Of a stretch of 64,000 nucleotides of DNA, positions 44,474 through 52,307 are shown piece by piece. Both the position numbers and the translations under genes were made by a program. The stretch's first letter is position 1; each line of letters starts with the position of its first letter. Source of the stretch: Actinomadura fibrosa (GTDB taxonomy: Bacteria; Actinomycetota; Actinomycetes; Streptosporangiales; Streptosporangiaceae); contig NZ_CAACUY010000002.1 of assembly GCF_900659615.1 (NCBI RefSeq), forward strand, positions 62,001 to 126,000. The letters run 5' to 3'. Under the pieces are notes generated by a model. It did no database searches. It was given only the letters and a program-made list of their open reading frames with translations, and was not told where the DNA came from.

Positions 44474-46248
44474 AGGGGAAACCTATAGGGGGCGTCCGAA
44501 GAGCTCAGCTAATCACGACCTATGGGGTCGGTTCTCTGATAGCCGTCGGCAGTGAGTCGTTCATGGTGGCCGGACTCGACCGCTGGCCCGAGCTCGGTCC
44601 CTTTGATCAGATCATTCACGAGCGCCGGCTGGAGAAAGAACTCAAAGTAGAGTGCTTCCGACTCCCCCCGGCGTCCGAAAGTGCCAAGTACGGCGACATT
44701 CCGGTGGTCCGGTTTCCCGAGATCCAGTCCTGCCCTGGGTGCAATCGACTGGCAAAGGCGAAGTTCTTCGGTGTCGGTCGCAGTCCTGCCAGGTGCAAGG
44801 AGTGCGATCGTGAGCTGGTGCCGTCCAGATTCGTCGTCTGCTGCGCCGCGGGTCACATCGACGACTTCCCTTACTTTCGTTGGCTCCACAAGGGCGGCAA
44901 GGCCACCGGAGGTGACTCTCAGCGGCACGACCTGAGGCTTAAAGCCACAGGACGCAGCGCCTCGCTCGGTGATATCGAGATCTCCTGTTCGTGCGGCGTG
45001 CGTCCGGTCACGATGGAAGGCGCCTTGAGGAAGGCTGCGCTGAGGGGGATCAGTGACTGCACCGGACGGCGCCCCTGGCTTGGTGACGTTCCAGCAGAGG
45101 ATTGCGAAGAGCTTCCGCGGGCGATGCAGCGAGGCGCGTCCGGTGTCTGGTTCTCCGATGTGCGATCCGCGCTCTCGATCCCGCCATGGTCGGAGGGCGT
45201 CCAAAAGCTGGTGGAGCGCCACTGGAAGTCCCTGAAGAAGGCGCCTGACCTACGTGATCGCCTTGAAGAGCTGGAGCTGGACAGGCATCGGCTGTACAGC
45301 TTGGAAGAGATCATCCAGGCGGTCGAGAGGCGTCGTCAGGACGATGCCGGTTACACGAACGACTCCGAGGAGACGCTGAAGTTCGATGAGTACCAGGCGT
45401 TGACCAGGACCACGCCGGAGCAGCCGGGACCGCAGGATTTCGTCTGCGTACCATGGCCGGACAAGGCCATCACAACACAGCTGGCCCTCGACAGGGTGAT
45501 GCGGGTGAAGCGACTACGAGAGGTACGGGTCCTCAAGGGATTCACTCGTCTGGCCGCGCCCAGCAGTGCGAACATCGATCAGCGGGCGCCACTCTATTCG
45601 GCAGCGTATGAGCCTGGTTGGCTGCCCGCGATCCAAGTCATCGGAGAAGGCGTCTTCCTCCGGCTAGATCCGGATCGAGTGGCCGAGTGGGAGTCACGGC
45701 CAGAGGTCCAGACCCGGGTAACACCGATCGACCATGCGTATCGAGAGCGTTTCGCGCGATCCGGCCTGGTCCCGGACCGAGAGATCACGCCACGGCTGGT
45801 CATGATCCATACGCTGGCTCACTCGATCATCAATGAGTGGAGCTTGGACTCGGGGTACCCCGCGGCGTCCTTGCGTGAGCGCCTGTACGTGTCCGACAAG
45901 ATGTCCGGATTCTTGGTCTACACGGCCACCAGCGATTCTGCCGGAAGCCTCGGCGGCATTGTCGCCCAGGTGGAGTCGGGGCAGCTCGCCGCCTCTGTTC
46001 GCAGCGCCCTGGAACGAGCGTCGTGGTGTTCCGCTGATCCACTGTGTATGGAAGCGCAGACCGGTGGCACCGACAACTTGAACCGAGCCGCTTGCCACTC
46101 GTGTGTTCTTCTCCCGGAGACCAGTTGCGAGGAGTTCAACACGCTGCTTGATCGTGCCCTGCTGATGGGCACATCGGAGGTGCCCACTCTAGGGTTCTTC
46201 TCCTCTGGAGACGCTCGCGCGGCAGAAGGACACTTCGCAAAGCGTTGA
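44470..46248 (+). CDS. drmB: DISARM protein DrmB (DUF1998)
   Basis: The 592-residue protein has the DrmB layout: N-terminal GGVRRAQLITTYGVGSLIAV, a zinc ribbon (CPGCNRLAKAKFF and CKEC), CAAGHIDDFPYFRWLHKG, and the C-terminal DUF1998 region (MIHTLAHSIINEWSLDSGYP, LYVSDKMSGFLVYTATSDSAGSLGG, with C-rich RAACHSCVLLPETSCEEFN). DrmB partners DrmA. It starts at GTG 44470 in a 4-nt overlap with drmA. It ends the operon; no drmC (phospholipase D) follows, and the next recognisable DNA is an IS630 remnant. Confidence 0.93.
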   Translation: MKGKPIGGVRRAQLITTYGVGSLIAVGSESFMVAGLDRWPELGPFDQIIHERRLEKELKVECFRLPPASESAKYGDIPVVRFPEIQSCPGCNRLAKAKFFGVGRSPARCKECDRELVPSRFVVCCAAGHIDDFPYFRWLHKGGKATGGDSQRHDLRLKATGRSASLGDIEISCSCGVRPVTMEGALRKAALRGISDCTGRRPWLGDVPAEDCEELPRAMQRGASGVWFSDVRSALSIPPWSEGVQKLVERHWKSLKKAPDLRDRLEELELDRHRLYSLEEIIQAVERRRQDDAGYTNDSEETLKFDEYQALTRTTPEQPGPQDFVCVPWPDKAITTQLALDRVMRVKRLREVRVLKGFTRLAAPSSANIDQRAPLYSAAYEPGWLPAIQVIGEGVFLRLDPDRVAEWESRPEVQTRVTPIDHAYRERFARSGLVPDREITPRLVMIHTLAHSIINEWSLDSGYPAASLRERLYVSDKMSGFLVYTATSDSAGSLGGIVAQVESGQLAASVRSALERASWCSADPLCMEAQTGGTDNLNRAACHSCVLLPETSCEEFNTLLDRALLMGTSEVPTLGFFSSGDARAAEGHFAKR

Positions 46249-46405
46249 TGATCTCTGTGGCTGGAGCACGATTTCCCGATCTAGGGTAGAGAGCGATCAC
46301 GATCTTCAGAGGCAGCTCCACCGGAGCGCTCTGCGAGTTTGGGGATCGGCAGGCGAATACGAAACGAGACGTGGCCGGAGTTGCCACATGAAGGCGGACC
46401 CCATC

Positions 46406-46690
46406 ACTGGAGCTTGATTGTGTGATGCTGTCATGAGGCACTCGGGGTGTGGAGGAGGCCGATCTCGGCGAGGCGGTCATCGATGAGGTGGGGCCGGTAC
46501 TGGACGCATCGCAGGCCGTGGCGCGGGTGACGATCAAGTGCTCCGGGTCGCGATGACCAGCGGGCCATGGCCCGGTAGGGCTCCAGTCCCTCGGCTGCGT
46601 CGAGCTCGGGCGCGTAGGCGGGTGGCTGCAGCCACAGCCGCTCACGGAGATCTTTTCGCTCGGCGGTCAGCCCCACCACCTTGCGGATCT
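46406..46690 (-). pseudogene. Decayed IS630-family transposase (right of island)
   Basis: The minus strand encodes a degraded IS630 C-terminus: LQPPAYAPELDAAEGLEPYRAM (the third-acid block), then CVQYRPHLIDDRLAEIGLL. The rest of the gene is missing. The end sequence at 46406-46437 (ACTGGAGCTTGATTGTGTGA, then TGCTGTCATGAGG) aligns with that of the left remnant at about 29266-29295 and is in the same orientation. The remaining bases from 46249 to 46405 and from 46691 to 46844 hold no recognised gene. Confidence 0.75.
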
Positions 46691-46844
46691 CTCATTCTCC
46701 CGCCTACCGCAGGGATCCGGTCCTGTCATCGCCCACGGCATCACGCATCCAAGCTCGGTAGGACTCGCCTACAGGAAGCCGAACCGCTGGCAGATCACCC
46801 GAACCACACTGACCGATAGCGGGCCAACTCCTGTCGAACGATCA

Positions 46845-46879
46845 AGAGGCCGGATTCCCTGTTTGGGAACCCGGCCTCT
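46845..46879 (-). terminator. Terminator after tRNA-Pro
   Basis: AGAGGCCGG (46845-46853) pairs with CCGGCCTCT (46871-46879), with an inner TTCCC/GGGAA helix and a 5-nt loop. It lies 16 nt beyond the tRNA 3' end. Confidence 0.75.
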
Positions 46880-46895
46880 GATCTGGCGGTTGCTG

Positions 46896-46969
46896 TCGGG
46901 GTGGCGGGATTTGAACCCACGACCTCTTCGTCCCGAACGAAGCGCGCTGCCAAGCTGCGCTACACCCCG
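46896..46969 (-). tRNA. tRNA-Pro (anticodon CGG)
   Basis: Read on the minus strand, the 74-nt gene has acceptor CGGGGTG/CACCCCG with discriminator A, the anticodon stem-loop CTTCG-TTCGGGA-CGAAG placing CGG at the anticodon, and the T-loop GGTTCAAATCC. No CCA is encoded. It lies just right of the low-GC island and may have been the original integration landmark, although no duplicated tRNA end was found on the left side. Confidence 0.95.
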
Positions 46970-47017
46970 GTGGTGGCTGCCCGGGAGTCGTACGTGCCTC
47001 CCGGCGCCTTGACCACT

Positions 47018-47662
47018 TTAGCGGATGCTGGAGGGTGCTGCGTCCTCAATATCGGGGGGCTTGCGGGCTGTGAAGCCGGTCACGGCGCCGGAGGGGGTCA
47101 GGGCGATGTCGGTCAGGCCGGCTGAGACGAGCCATCCTCGCAGGTCGGAGGTTGTGCCGGAGGGGCCGAAGAGGTTCAGGTGGCGCATTAGGGCTATCAG
47201 GGTCTCGTGGCGGCGGGTGGTGCCTCGGACGACTGTTGTGCCGTGGAGGGTGCCGCCGGGGCGGAGGACTCGGGCCAGTTCAGCGACTGCGTTCGCGGGG
47301 TCTTCGACGCAGTGGAGGCCGTTGTAGGTGACGCAGGTCTCGAAAGTGGAGGAAGCAAACGGCAGGTTCGTGATGTCTGCCTGGAGGAGCGCGGTGGGGT
47401 TCTTGCGGCGGGCTCGGGCCAGCATGATCGGGGAGAGGTCCGCGGCTACGTGGTGGGGGTTGTCGCGGATGGCCAGGCCGCCGCCGCACGGGACGTCCAG
47501 GGTGAGCGTGCGGGGTAGCGACTCGATGCTGCGCCAGAGGTGGCGGACGTCGTACGACCAGAGCAGGCGGGCGCCGAGGCGGGCCAGCGGTTTGTGCTGG
47601 ACGGCGAAGTCGTAGGCCGCGGCCTGGAGGTGTTCGGTTCTCCAGTGCTCGCGGACGTCCAT
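47018..47662 (-). CDS. Class I SAM-dependent methyltransferase
   Basis: The 214-residue protein has a Rossmann methyltransferase core: motif I LTLDVPCGGGLA (about residues 53-64), the acidic post-I segment HHVAADLSPIMLARAR, LLQADITNLPFASSTFETCVTYNGLHCVEDP (motifs II-III) and LARVLRPGGTL. It resembles ubiquinone/menaquinone-type or small-molecule methyltransferases; the substrate is unknown. The start ATG overlaps by one base the stop (TAA) of the upstream metallophosphoesterase gene, so the two are co-translated. Confidence 0.85.
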   Translation of the reverse strand: MDVREHWRTEHLQAAAYDFAVQHKPLARLGARLLWSYDVRHLWRSIESLPRTLTLDVPCGGGLAIRDNPHHVAADLSPIMLARARRKNPTALLQADITNLPFASSTFETCVTYNGLHCVEDPANAVAELARVLRPGGTLHGTTVVRGTTRRHETLIALMRHLNLFGPSGTTSDLRGWLVSAGLTDIALTPSGAVTGFTARKPPDIEDAAPSSIR

Positions 47663-48558
47663 TACCGGGGGACGAGGGTGAGCAGCGAGGCTTCGGGTGG
47701 GCAGCAGAAGCGGATGGGGGCCGTCGGGGACGTGCCGAGGCCGGCGGAGACGTGGAGCCAGGAGCCGCGGTGGCGGTGCAGGCCCTTCACGCGGGGGCGG
47801 TCGATGCCGCAGTTGGTGGCGAGGGCGCCGTAGAAGGGGACGCAGACCTGGCCGCCGTGGGTGTGGCCCGCGAGGAGGAGGTCGTAGCCGTCGGCGGTGA
47901 AGCGGTCGAGGTTGCGGGGTTCGGGGGAGTGCATGATGCCGAGGTGGACGTCCGCGCGGGGGTCGACGGGGCCGGCGATCCGGTCGTAGCGGTCGCGGTT
48001 GATGTGGGAGTCGTCGATGCCGCCGAACTCGACGTCGAGCTCGCCGACCTTGAGGCGGCCGATGCGGTTGTTGAGGTCGAGCCAGCCGGCGGCCTGGAGG
48101 GACGAGCCGAGCTCGCGGTACGGCAGGTCGGGTTCGCGGCGCCGCTTCTTGTAGTCGGAGCGGCTGGTCCGCCAGAGGTAGCGGAGGGGGTTCTTGAAGA
48201 CCGGCGAGTAGAGGTCGTTGGAGCCGTAGACGAAGACGCCGGGGCGGTCGAGGAGGGGGCCGAGGGCGTCCAGGAAGGGGCCGATGGCGTCCCGGTGGGA
48301 GAGGGTGTCGCCGGTGTTGACGACCAGGTCGGGTTCCAGCGCGTCGAGGGAGCGGACCCAGTGGATCAGGCGCGAGCGGCCCGGGGTCAGGTGCGCGTCG
48401 GAGATGTGGAGGATCTTCACCGAGGGGCGGCCGGGCGGCAGCACCGGGACGTCGAAGCGGCGCAGGCGGAACCAGTTCCGCTCGATCACCGAGGCGTACC
48501 CGAAGGTCGCGGCGCCCGCGCCGAGGAGGCCGAGGGGCACGGCGTAGCTCTTTCGCAC
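47662..48558 (-). CDS. Membrane-anchored metallophosphoesterase
   Basis: The 298-residue protein begins at GTG 48558 (GGGAGA upstream) with an uncleaved signal-like hydrophobic segment (VPLGLLGAGAATFGYASV). The calcineurin-like motifs follow: KILHISDAHL (DxH), VNTGDTLSH (GDxx), VYGSNDLYSP (GNH-like, here GSND), MHSPEP, and LLLAGHTHGGQV (GHxH). It is close to YaeI/YkuE-type phosphoesterases that act outside the cytosol. The GSND variant differs from the common GNH. It is coupled to the downstream methyltransferase gene and divergent from yqeY. Confidence 0.9.
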   Translation of the reverse strand: MRKSYAVPLGLLGAGAATFGYASVIERNWFRLRRFDVPVLPPGRPSVKILHISDAHLTPGRSRLIHWVRSLDALEPDLVVNTGDTLSHRDAIGPFLDALGPLLDRPGVFVYGSNDLYSPVFKNPLRYLWRTSRSDYKKRRREPDLPYRELGSSLQAAGWLDLNNRIGRLKVGELDVEFGGIDDSHINRDRYDRIAGPVDPRADVHLGIMHSPEPRNLDRFTADGYDLLLAGHTHGGQVCVPFYGALATNCGIDRPRVKGLHRHRGSWLHVSAGLGTSPTAPIRFCCPPEASLLTLVPR

Positions 48559-48651
48559 GGTTCTCCCTTCTCTGCCCCCCATGGTTCCAGACACGGGCGG
48601 CCCGCGGTAATCCTGATGAGGCGGAAGGTCCCGGACGGGCATGATGGGAGC

Positions 48652-49107
48652 ATGAGCGCCCTGAAGGAAAAGCTGGAGACCGACCTTTCCGCCGCGATGA
48701 AGGCGCGGGACGAGCTGCGCACGCGCACCCTGCGCATGGCTCTCACGGCGGTGAAGAACGAGGAGGTCGCCGGTAAGAAGTCGCGCGAGCTGTCGGACGA
48801 CGATGTCGTGAAGGTTCTCGGCCGGGAGGCCAAGAAGCGGCGGGAGGCGGCGACCGCGTTCGGTGACGCCGGGCGCGCGGAGCAGGCGCAGGCGGAGCGG
48901 GACGAGGGCGCGGTGCTGGAGGAGTACCTGCCCGCGCAGCTCGGCGACGAGGAGCTGGCCGCGCTGGTGGCGGACGCGATCGCGGCGACGGGGGCCACGG
49001 AGCCGCGGGCGATGGGGCAGGTCATGAAGGTGGTGAGCCCGAAGGTCGCCGGACGGGCCGAGGGTGGACGGGTCGCCGCCGAGGTGAAGCGGCAGCTCGC
49101 GTCCTGA
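48652..49107 (+). CDS. GatB/YqeY domain protein
   Basis: The 151-residue protein matches the stand-alone YqeY family: an N-terminal helix pair (LKEKLETDLSAAMKARDELRTRTLRMAL), the KNEEVAGK motif, then LEEYLPAQLGDEELAALV and the C-terminal GQVMKVVSPKVAGRAEGGRVAAEVKRQL. The domain occurs as the tail of GatB amidotransferase and may bind tRNA-like substrates; the role of stand-alone copies is unclear. It is of normal length, starts at ATG 48652, and is followed by a strong terminator. Confidence 0.93.
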   Translation: MSALKEKLETDLSAAMKARDELRTRTLRMALTAVKNEEVAGKKSRELSDDDVVKVLGREAKKRREAATAFGDAGRAEQAQAERDEGAVLEEYLPAQLGDEELAALVADAIAATGATEPRAMGQVMKVVSPKVAGRAEGGRVAAEVKRQLAS

Positions 49108-49113
49108 GAACGC

Positions 49114-49143
49114 GGAAGGGCCCGGCGGGTGCCGGGCCCTTCC
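49114..49143. terminator. Bidirectional hairpin terminator
   Basis: A perfect 13-bp stem (49114-49126 with 49131-49143), loop GGGT, separates the convergent yqeY-like and penicillin-binding-protein genes. Confidence 0.8.
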
Positions 49144-49177
49144 TGTGCCCAGCGGGGTGCCGGGCATTCGTCGTGCC

Positions 49178-51517
49178 TCAGTGGCCCCAGGGGGGCCAGC
49201 CGCCGCCGTTGTCGTTCGGGCGGCCGCCGTTGTCCTTCTTCTTGCCGCTGCTCACGTAGATGATCACAGTGGTGCCGGGCGGGACCTCGGTGCCGGCGTC
49301 GGGTGAGGTGGAGACCACCGTGCCCTTCGGCTGGTCGGAGTCGACGGAGCCGGACGCGACCTGCGTCTTGAGGTCGGCGCCCTTGATCCTGGCGATGGCC
49401 GCGCTGAGCAGGTCGCCCTTGACCCGCGGGACCTTGGTGGTGTCGCCGAAGTCGCGGGACGGGGTGCTGAAGTCGGGCGCGGGCTGGCCCCTGAGCGCGT
49501 TCTGCATGCTCAGCTGCCACATCGCGCCGGGGGTGTCCGCGCCGTAGACGCCGTAGACCTTGTACTGCCAGGGGCCGCGGAAGTCCCAGTAGGCGGTGGC
49601 GGCGGCGAGGTTCGGGGTCATGCCCGCGAAGACCGCGCAGGTGTGGGCCTCGCAGGTGCCGGTCTTGGCGGCGGCGGGGCGGCCGATCCCGCGTCCCTTC
49701 GCGGTGCCCTGGGTGAGGACGCCCTTGAGGATGGAGTTGACCTTGTCGGCGACGGCCTCGTCGACGGCCTGGCGGCAGTCCTGCTTGGGCAGCTTGACCT
49801 TCTTGCCCTCGGAGTCGACGACCTCGGTCACCGAGATGGGGGCGCAGTACTTGCCGCGGGCGGCGAAGCCCGCGTAGGCGGCGGCGAGGTGCACCATGTC
49901 GATGTCGTTGGTGCCGAGGACCTGGGAGGGGAAGGCGACCAGGGGGTTCCCGTCGGCCTTCTTCATGCCGAACTTCTCGGCCATCTTGACCGAGTTGCAC
50001 AGGCCGACGCGCTTTTCGAGCTGCGCGTAGAAGGTGTTGACCGAGTGCCAGGTGCCGGTCTTGAGGTTGAAGGTCCCGGCCTCGCTGTCGCCCGCGTTGG
50101 AGACGGAGGGCCAGCTGCCGCCGCCCAGGGGGTCGTTGTCGTACTTCTTGCCCTGGAAGGTCCCGGTGTAGTTGCAGGCGGGGTAGCCGGACACGCTCAT
50201 CGTCTCCGGCGAGTTGATCGACGTGCTGACCGGGATGCCCTGGTCGAGCGCCGCGGCGAGCGTGAAGACCTTGAACGTCGAGCCCGCGGACACGCCGGCG
50301 CCGCCGCCGTGCGCGACGTCCGCCGGCAGGTTGATCGTGGTCTTGCCCTTGCCGGCGCCGAACCGCTTGCTCAGCCCGATCGCCTTGATCTTGCCGGTGC
50401 CCGGCTCGACCATCGCCTCGGCGCCGACGCGGTTGCCGGTCGGGGAGACCTGGCTGCGCAGGGCCTGGTCGACGGCGCGCTGGTCGTCCATGTCGAGGGT
50501 GGTGCGGATCGTGTAGCCGCCCCGGTTGAGCTTGTTGACGACCTGCTGGCGCTGCTTCGGCTCCATCTGCCAGTACTTGCCGTTCGACAGGATGTTGAGC
50601 ATGTCGTACTTCACGTACTCGCAGAAGTACGGCGCCTTGCTGACCTCGCAGCCGCCGACCGGGTCGGTGCGGTTCAGCTGGATCGGCTTGGCGGCCTCCT
50701 GGTCGGCCTGCGCCTTGGTGATGTGGCCGAGCTGCTGCATCCGGTAGAGGACGACGTCGCGCCGCTTGCGGGCGTCGGTCGGGTTCCGGATGGGGTCGTA
50801 CGCGCTGGGGTTCTGGGTGATGCCGGCGAGCAGCGCGGCCTCGCCCAGGTTCAGCTTGGACGCGGGCTTGCTGAAGTAGCGCTTGGCCGCGGCCTGCACG
50901 CCGTACGCGCCGGCGCTGAAGTAGGCCACGTTCATGTAGCCCTCAAGGATCTGGTCCTTGGTCATGCGCTGTTCGAGGTCGAGCGCGTAGCGCAGCTCGC
51001 GGAGCTTGCGGCCGACGGTGGGGGCGGTGACCTCGCGGTACTCCTCCTCCGTCTTGGCGCTGTCCACGAGGAGGTTCTTGACGTACTGCTGCGTCAGGGT
51101 GGAGCCGCCCTGCGTCTGGTCGGACTCGACGTTGGACGCGAGCGCGCGGATCGTCCCCTTGAGGTCGAGCGCGCCGTGCTCGTAGAACCGCGAGTCCTCG
51201 ATGTCGATCATCGCGGTCCGCATGATGGGCGCGACCTGGTCGAGCCGCACGGATTCGCGGTACTTGTCGAAGAACGTGGCCACGGGTTTGCCGCCGGCGT
51301 CGTACACGACCGTCTTCTCGGACGGCGGTGTCGTCTTGAGCTGGCTGTCCATGTCCTCGAAGTTGTTGGCGGCGTCCCGCGCGGTCAGGCCCGCGCTGCC
51401 GACCCCGGGCAGCGCGATGAACGCGACCAGGACGCCCGCGACGACCCCGGCGCCCAGCAGGCGCATCAGCGTGGAGAGCGGGCTGCCCCGTTCTTCTTTC
51501 TCATCCGGCACGGGCAC
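49178..51517 (-). CDS. Bifunctional class A penicillin-binding protein with PASTA domain
   Basis: The 779-residue protein has a short cytosolic start, one transmembrane segment (about 20-40), a GT51 glycosyltransferase domain (EDSRFYEHGALDLKGTIRA, GGSTLTQQYVKN, RKLRELRYALDLEQ) and a transpeptidase domain (catalytic Ser in GSTFKVF; KTGT near residue 645). A single PASTA-like repeat is present (about 690-755, PRVKGDLLSAAIARIKGADL), and the tail is Gly/Asn/Pro-rich. It polymerises and cross-links peptidoglycan. Its position divergent from wblA and near two ArsA genes matches the wblA neighbourhood of Streptomyces. Confidence 0.95.
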   Translation of the reverse strand: MPVPDEKEERGSPLSTLMRLLGAGVVAGVLVAFIALPGVGSAGLTARDAANNFEDMDSQLKTTPPSEKTVVYDAGGKPVATFFDKYRESVRLDQVAPIMRTAMIDIEDSRFYEHGALDLKGTIRALASNVESDQTQGGSTLTQQYVKNLLVDSAKTEEEYREVTAPTVGRKLRELRYALDLEQRMTKDQILEGYMNVAYFSAGAYGVQAAAKRYFSKPASKLNLGEAALLAGITQNPSAYDPIRNPTDARKRRDVVLYRMQQLGHITKAQADQEAAKPIQLNRTDPVGGCEVSKAPYFCEYVKYDMLNILSNGKYWQMEPKQRQQVVNKLNRGGYTIRTTLDMDDQRAVDQALRSQVSPTGNRVGAEAMVEPGTGKIKAIGLSKRFGAGKGKTTINLPADVAHGGGAGVSAGSTFKVFTLAAALDQGIPVSTSINSPETMSVSGYPACNYTGTFQGKKYDNDPLGGGSWPSVSNAGDSEAGTFNLKTGTWHSVNTFYAQLEKRVGLCNSVKMAEKFGMKKADGNPLVAFPSQVLGTNDIDMVHLAAAYAGFAARGKYCAPISVTEVVDSEGKKVKLPKQDCRQAVDEAVADKVNSILKGVLTQGTAKGRGIGRPAAAKTGTCEAHTCAVFAGMTPNLAAATAYWDFRGPWQYKVYGVYGADTPGAMWQLSMQNALRGQPAPDFSTPSRDFGDTTKVPRVKGDLLSAAIARIKGADLKTQVASGSVDSDQPKGTVVSTSPDAGTEVPPGTTVIIYVSSGKKKDNGGRPNDNGGGWPPWGH

Positions 51518-51837
51518 TAGGGTACGCGGGACGACCAGTGCATTCGGGACAGGTCCCCCGTGGCCCCCGCATCATGGTCGCGCCGCCGCGGACGTACGTC
51601 CGGTCTGTCCCCGTCGTGACAACCTGCGCCGTGTCTGGCGCGTCAACTACAGGTAACTAGTCCGTTCCGGCGGTATGGCCCCGGTGGGCTATATCGAGAA
51701 TGGGCCCATCGGGGACTGTTGAATCGTCCCTCGCTTCCGTAAGTTCTTCCCCACGGCTTTCGTTTGGCGGCCTGACGTCCGCGCCCGTCTGGCCAAGGAG
51801 CGCAAATCGACACAGACCCTAGGGGAGTGGGGCCAAG
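51518..51837. other. Divergent promoter region between PBP and wblA
   Basis: This 320-bp gene-free region must hold the promoters of both the penicillin-binding-protein gene and wblA. I can see AT-richer patches (for example GGCTATATCGAG around 51689) but no -35/-10 pair or operator that I would assign. Confidence 0.5.
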
Positions 51838-52149
51838 ATGTGGATCACGGATTGGACCGCCCGCGCCGCCTGCCGTAACGCGGATCCGGACGCCCTGTTC
51901 GTGCAGGGAGCGGCGCAGAACCGAGCCAAGCTCATCTGCCGCGGCTGCCCTGTGCGCACGGAGTGTCTCGCCGACGCCCTCGACAACCGGATCGAGTTCG
52001 GTGTCTGGGGCGGCATGACCGAGCGGGAGCGTCGAGCCCTGCTGCGGCGCCGGCCGGATGTGCAATCGTGGCGCGAGCTGCTGGAGACCGCCAAGGAAGA
52101 GTACGAGCGGTCGGTCGACGTCGACGAGGAAGAGCTCGTCGCGAGCTGA
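51838..52149 (+). CDS. wblA: WhiB-family iron-sulfur regulator WblA
   Basis: The 103-residue protein has the four Fe-S ligands (C12, C34, C37, C43) and the GVWGG turn (55-59) followed by a basic ERERRALLRRRP segment, as in all WhiB-like proteins. The stretch DALFVQGAAQNRAK and the neighbours (penicillin-binding protein on one side, two ArsA ATPases on the other) match WblA of Streptomyces, a pleiotropic regulator of development and antibiotic production. Starts at ATG 51838. The cluster should be redox- or NO-responsive. Confidence in WhiB membership is near certain; the WblA assignment rests on synteny. Confidence 0.93.
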   Translation: MWITDWTARAACRNADPDALFVQGAAQNRAKLICRGCPVRTECLADALDNRIEFGVWGGMTERERRALLRRRPDVQSWRELLETAKEEYERSVDVDEEELVAS

Positions 52150-52243
52150 CCCCACCCGCCAGGTGGTCGCGGGCCGGTCCGTGGGACGGCCCGTCCGGCA
52201 GAGGTCCAAGGGACCGGCATGGTCTTGAGAATGCGCGGCCGCG

Positions 52244-52270
52244 GGTCCGCACCGTTTCCGGGTGCGGACC
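52244..52270. terminator. Hairpin between wblA and ArsA gene
   Basis: A perfect 10-bp stem (52244-52253 with 52261-52270) and 7-nt loop between convergent wblA and the ArsA-like gene. Confidence 0.7.
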
Positions 52271-52307
52271 TGCCGCCGCGCGTACGCGCGTGCGGCGAGT
52301 GGTCGGG

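Noticed and set aside
31087..46248. Phospholipase D (DrmC) encoded within one of the island proteins
   Set aside because: No HxKxxxxD motif was seen in the fusion, the UvrD-like protein, DrmA, DrmB or the small proteins.
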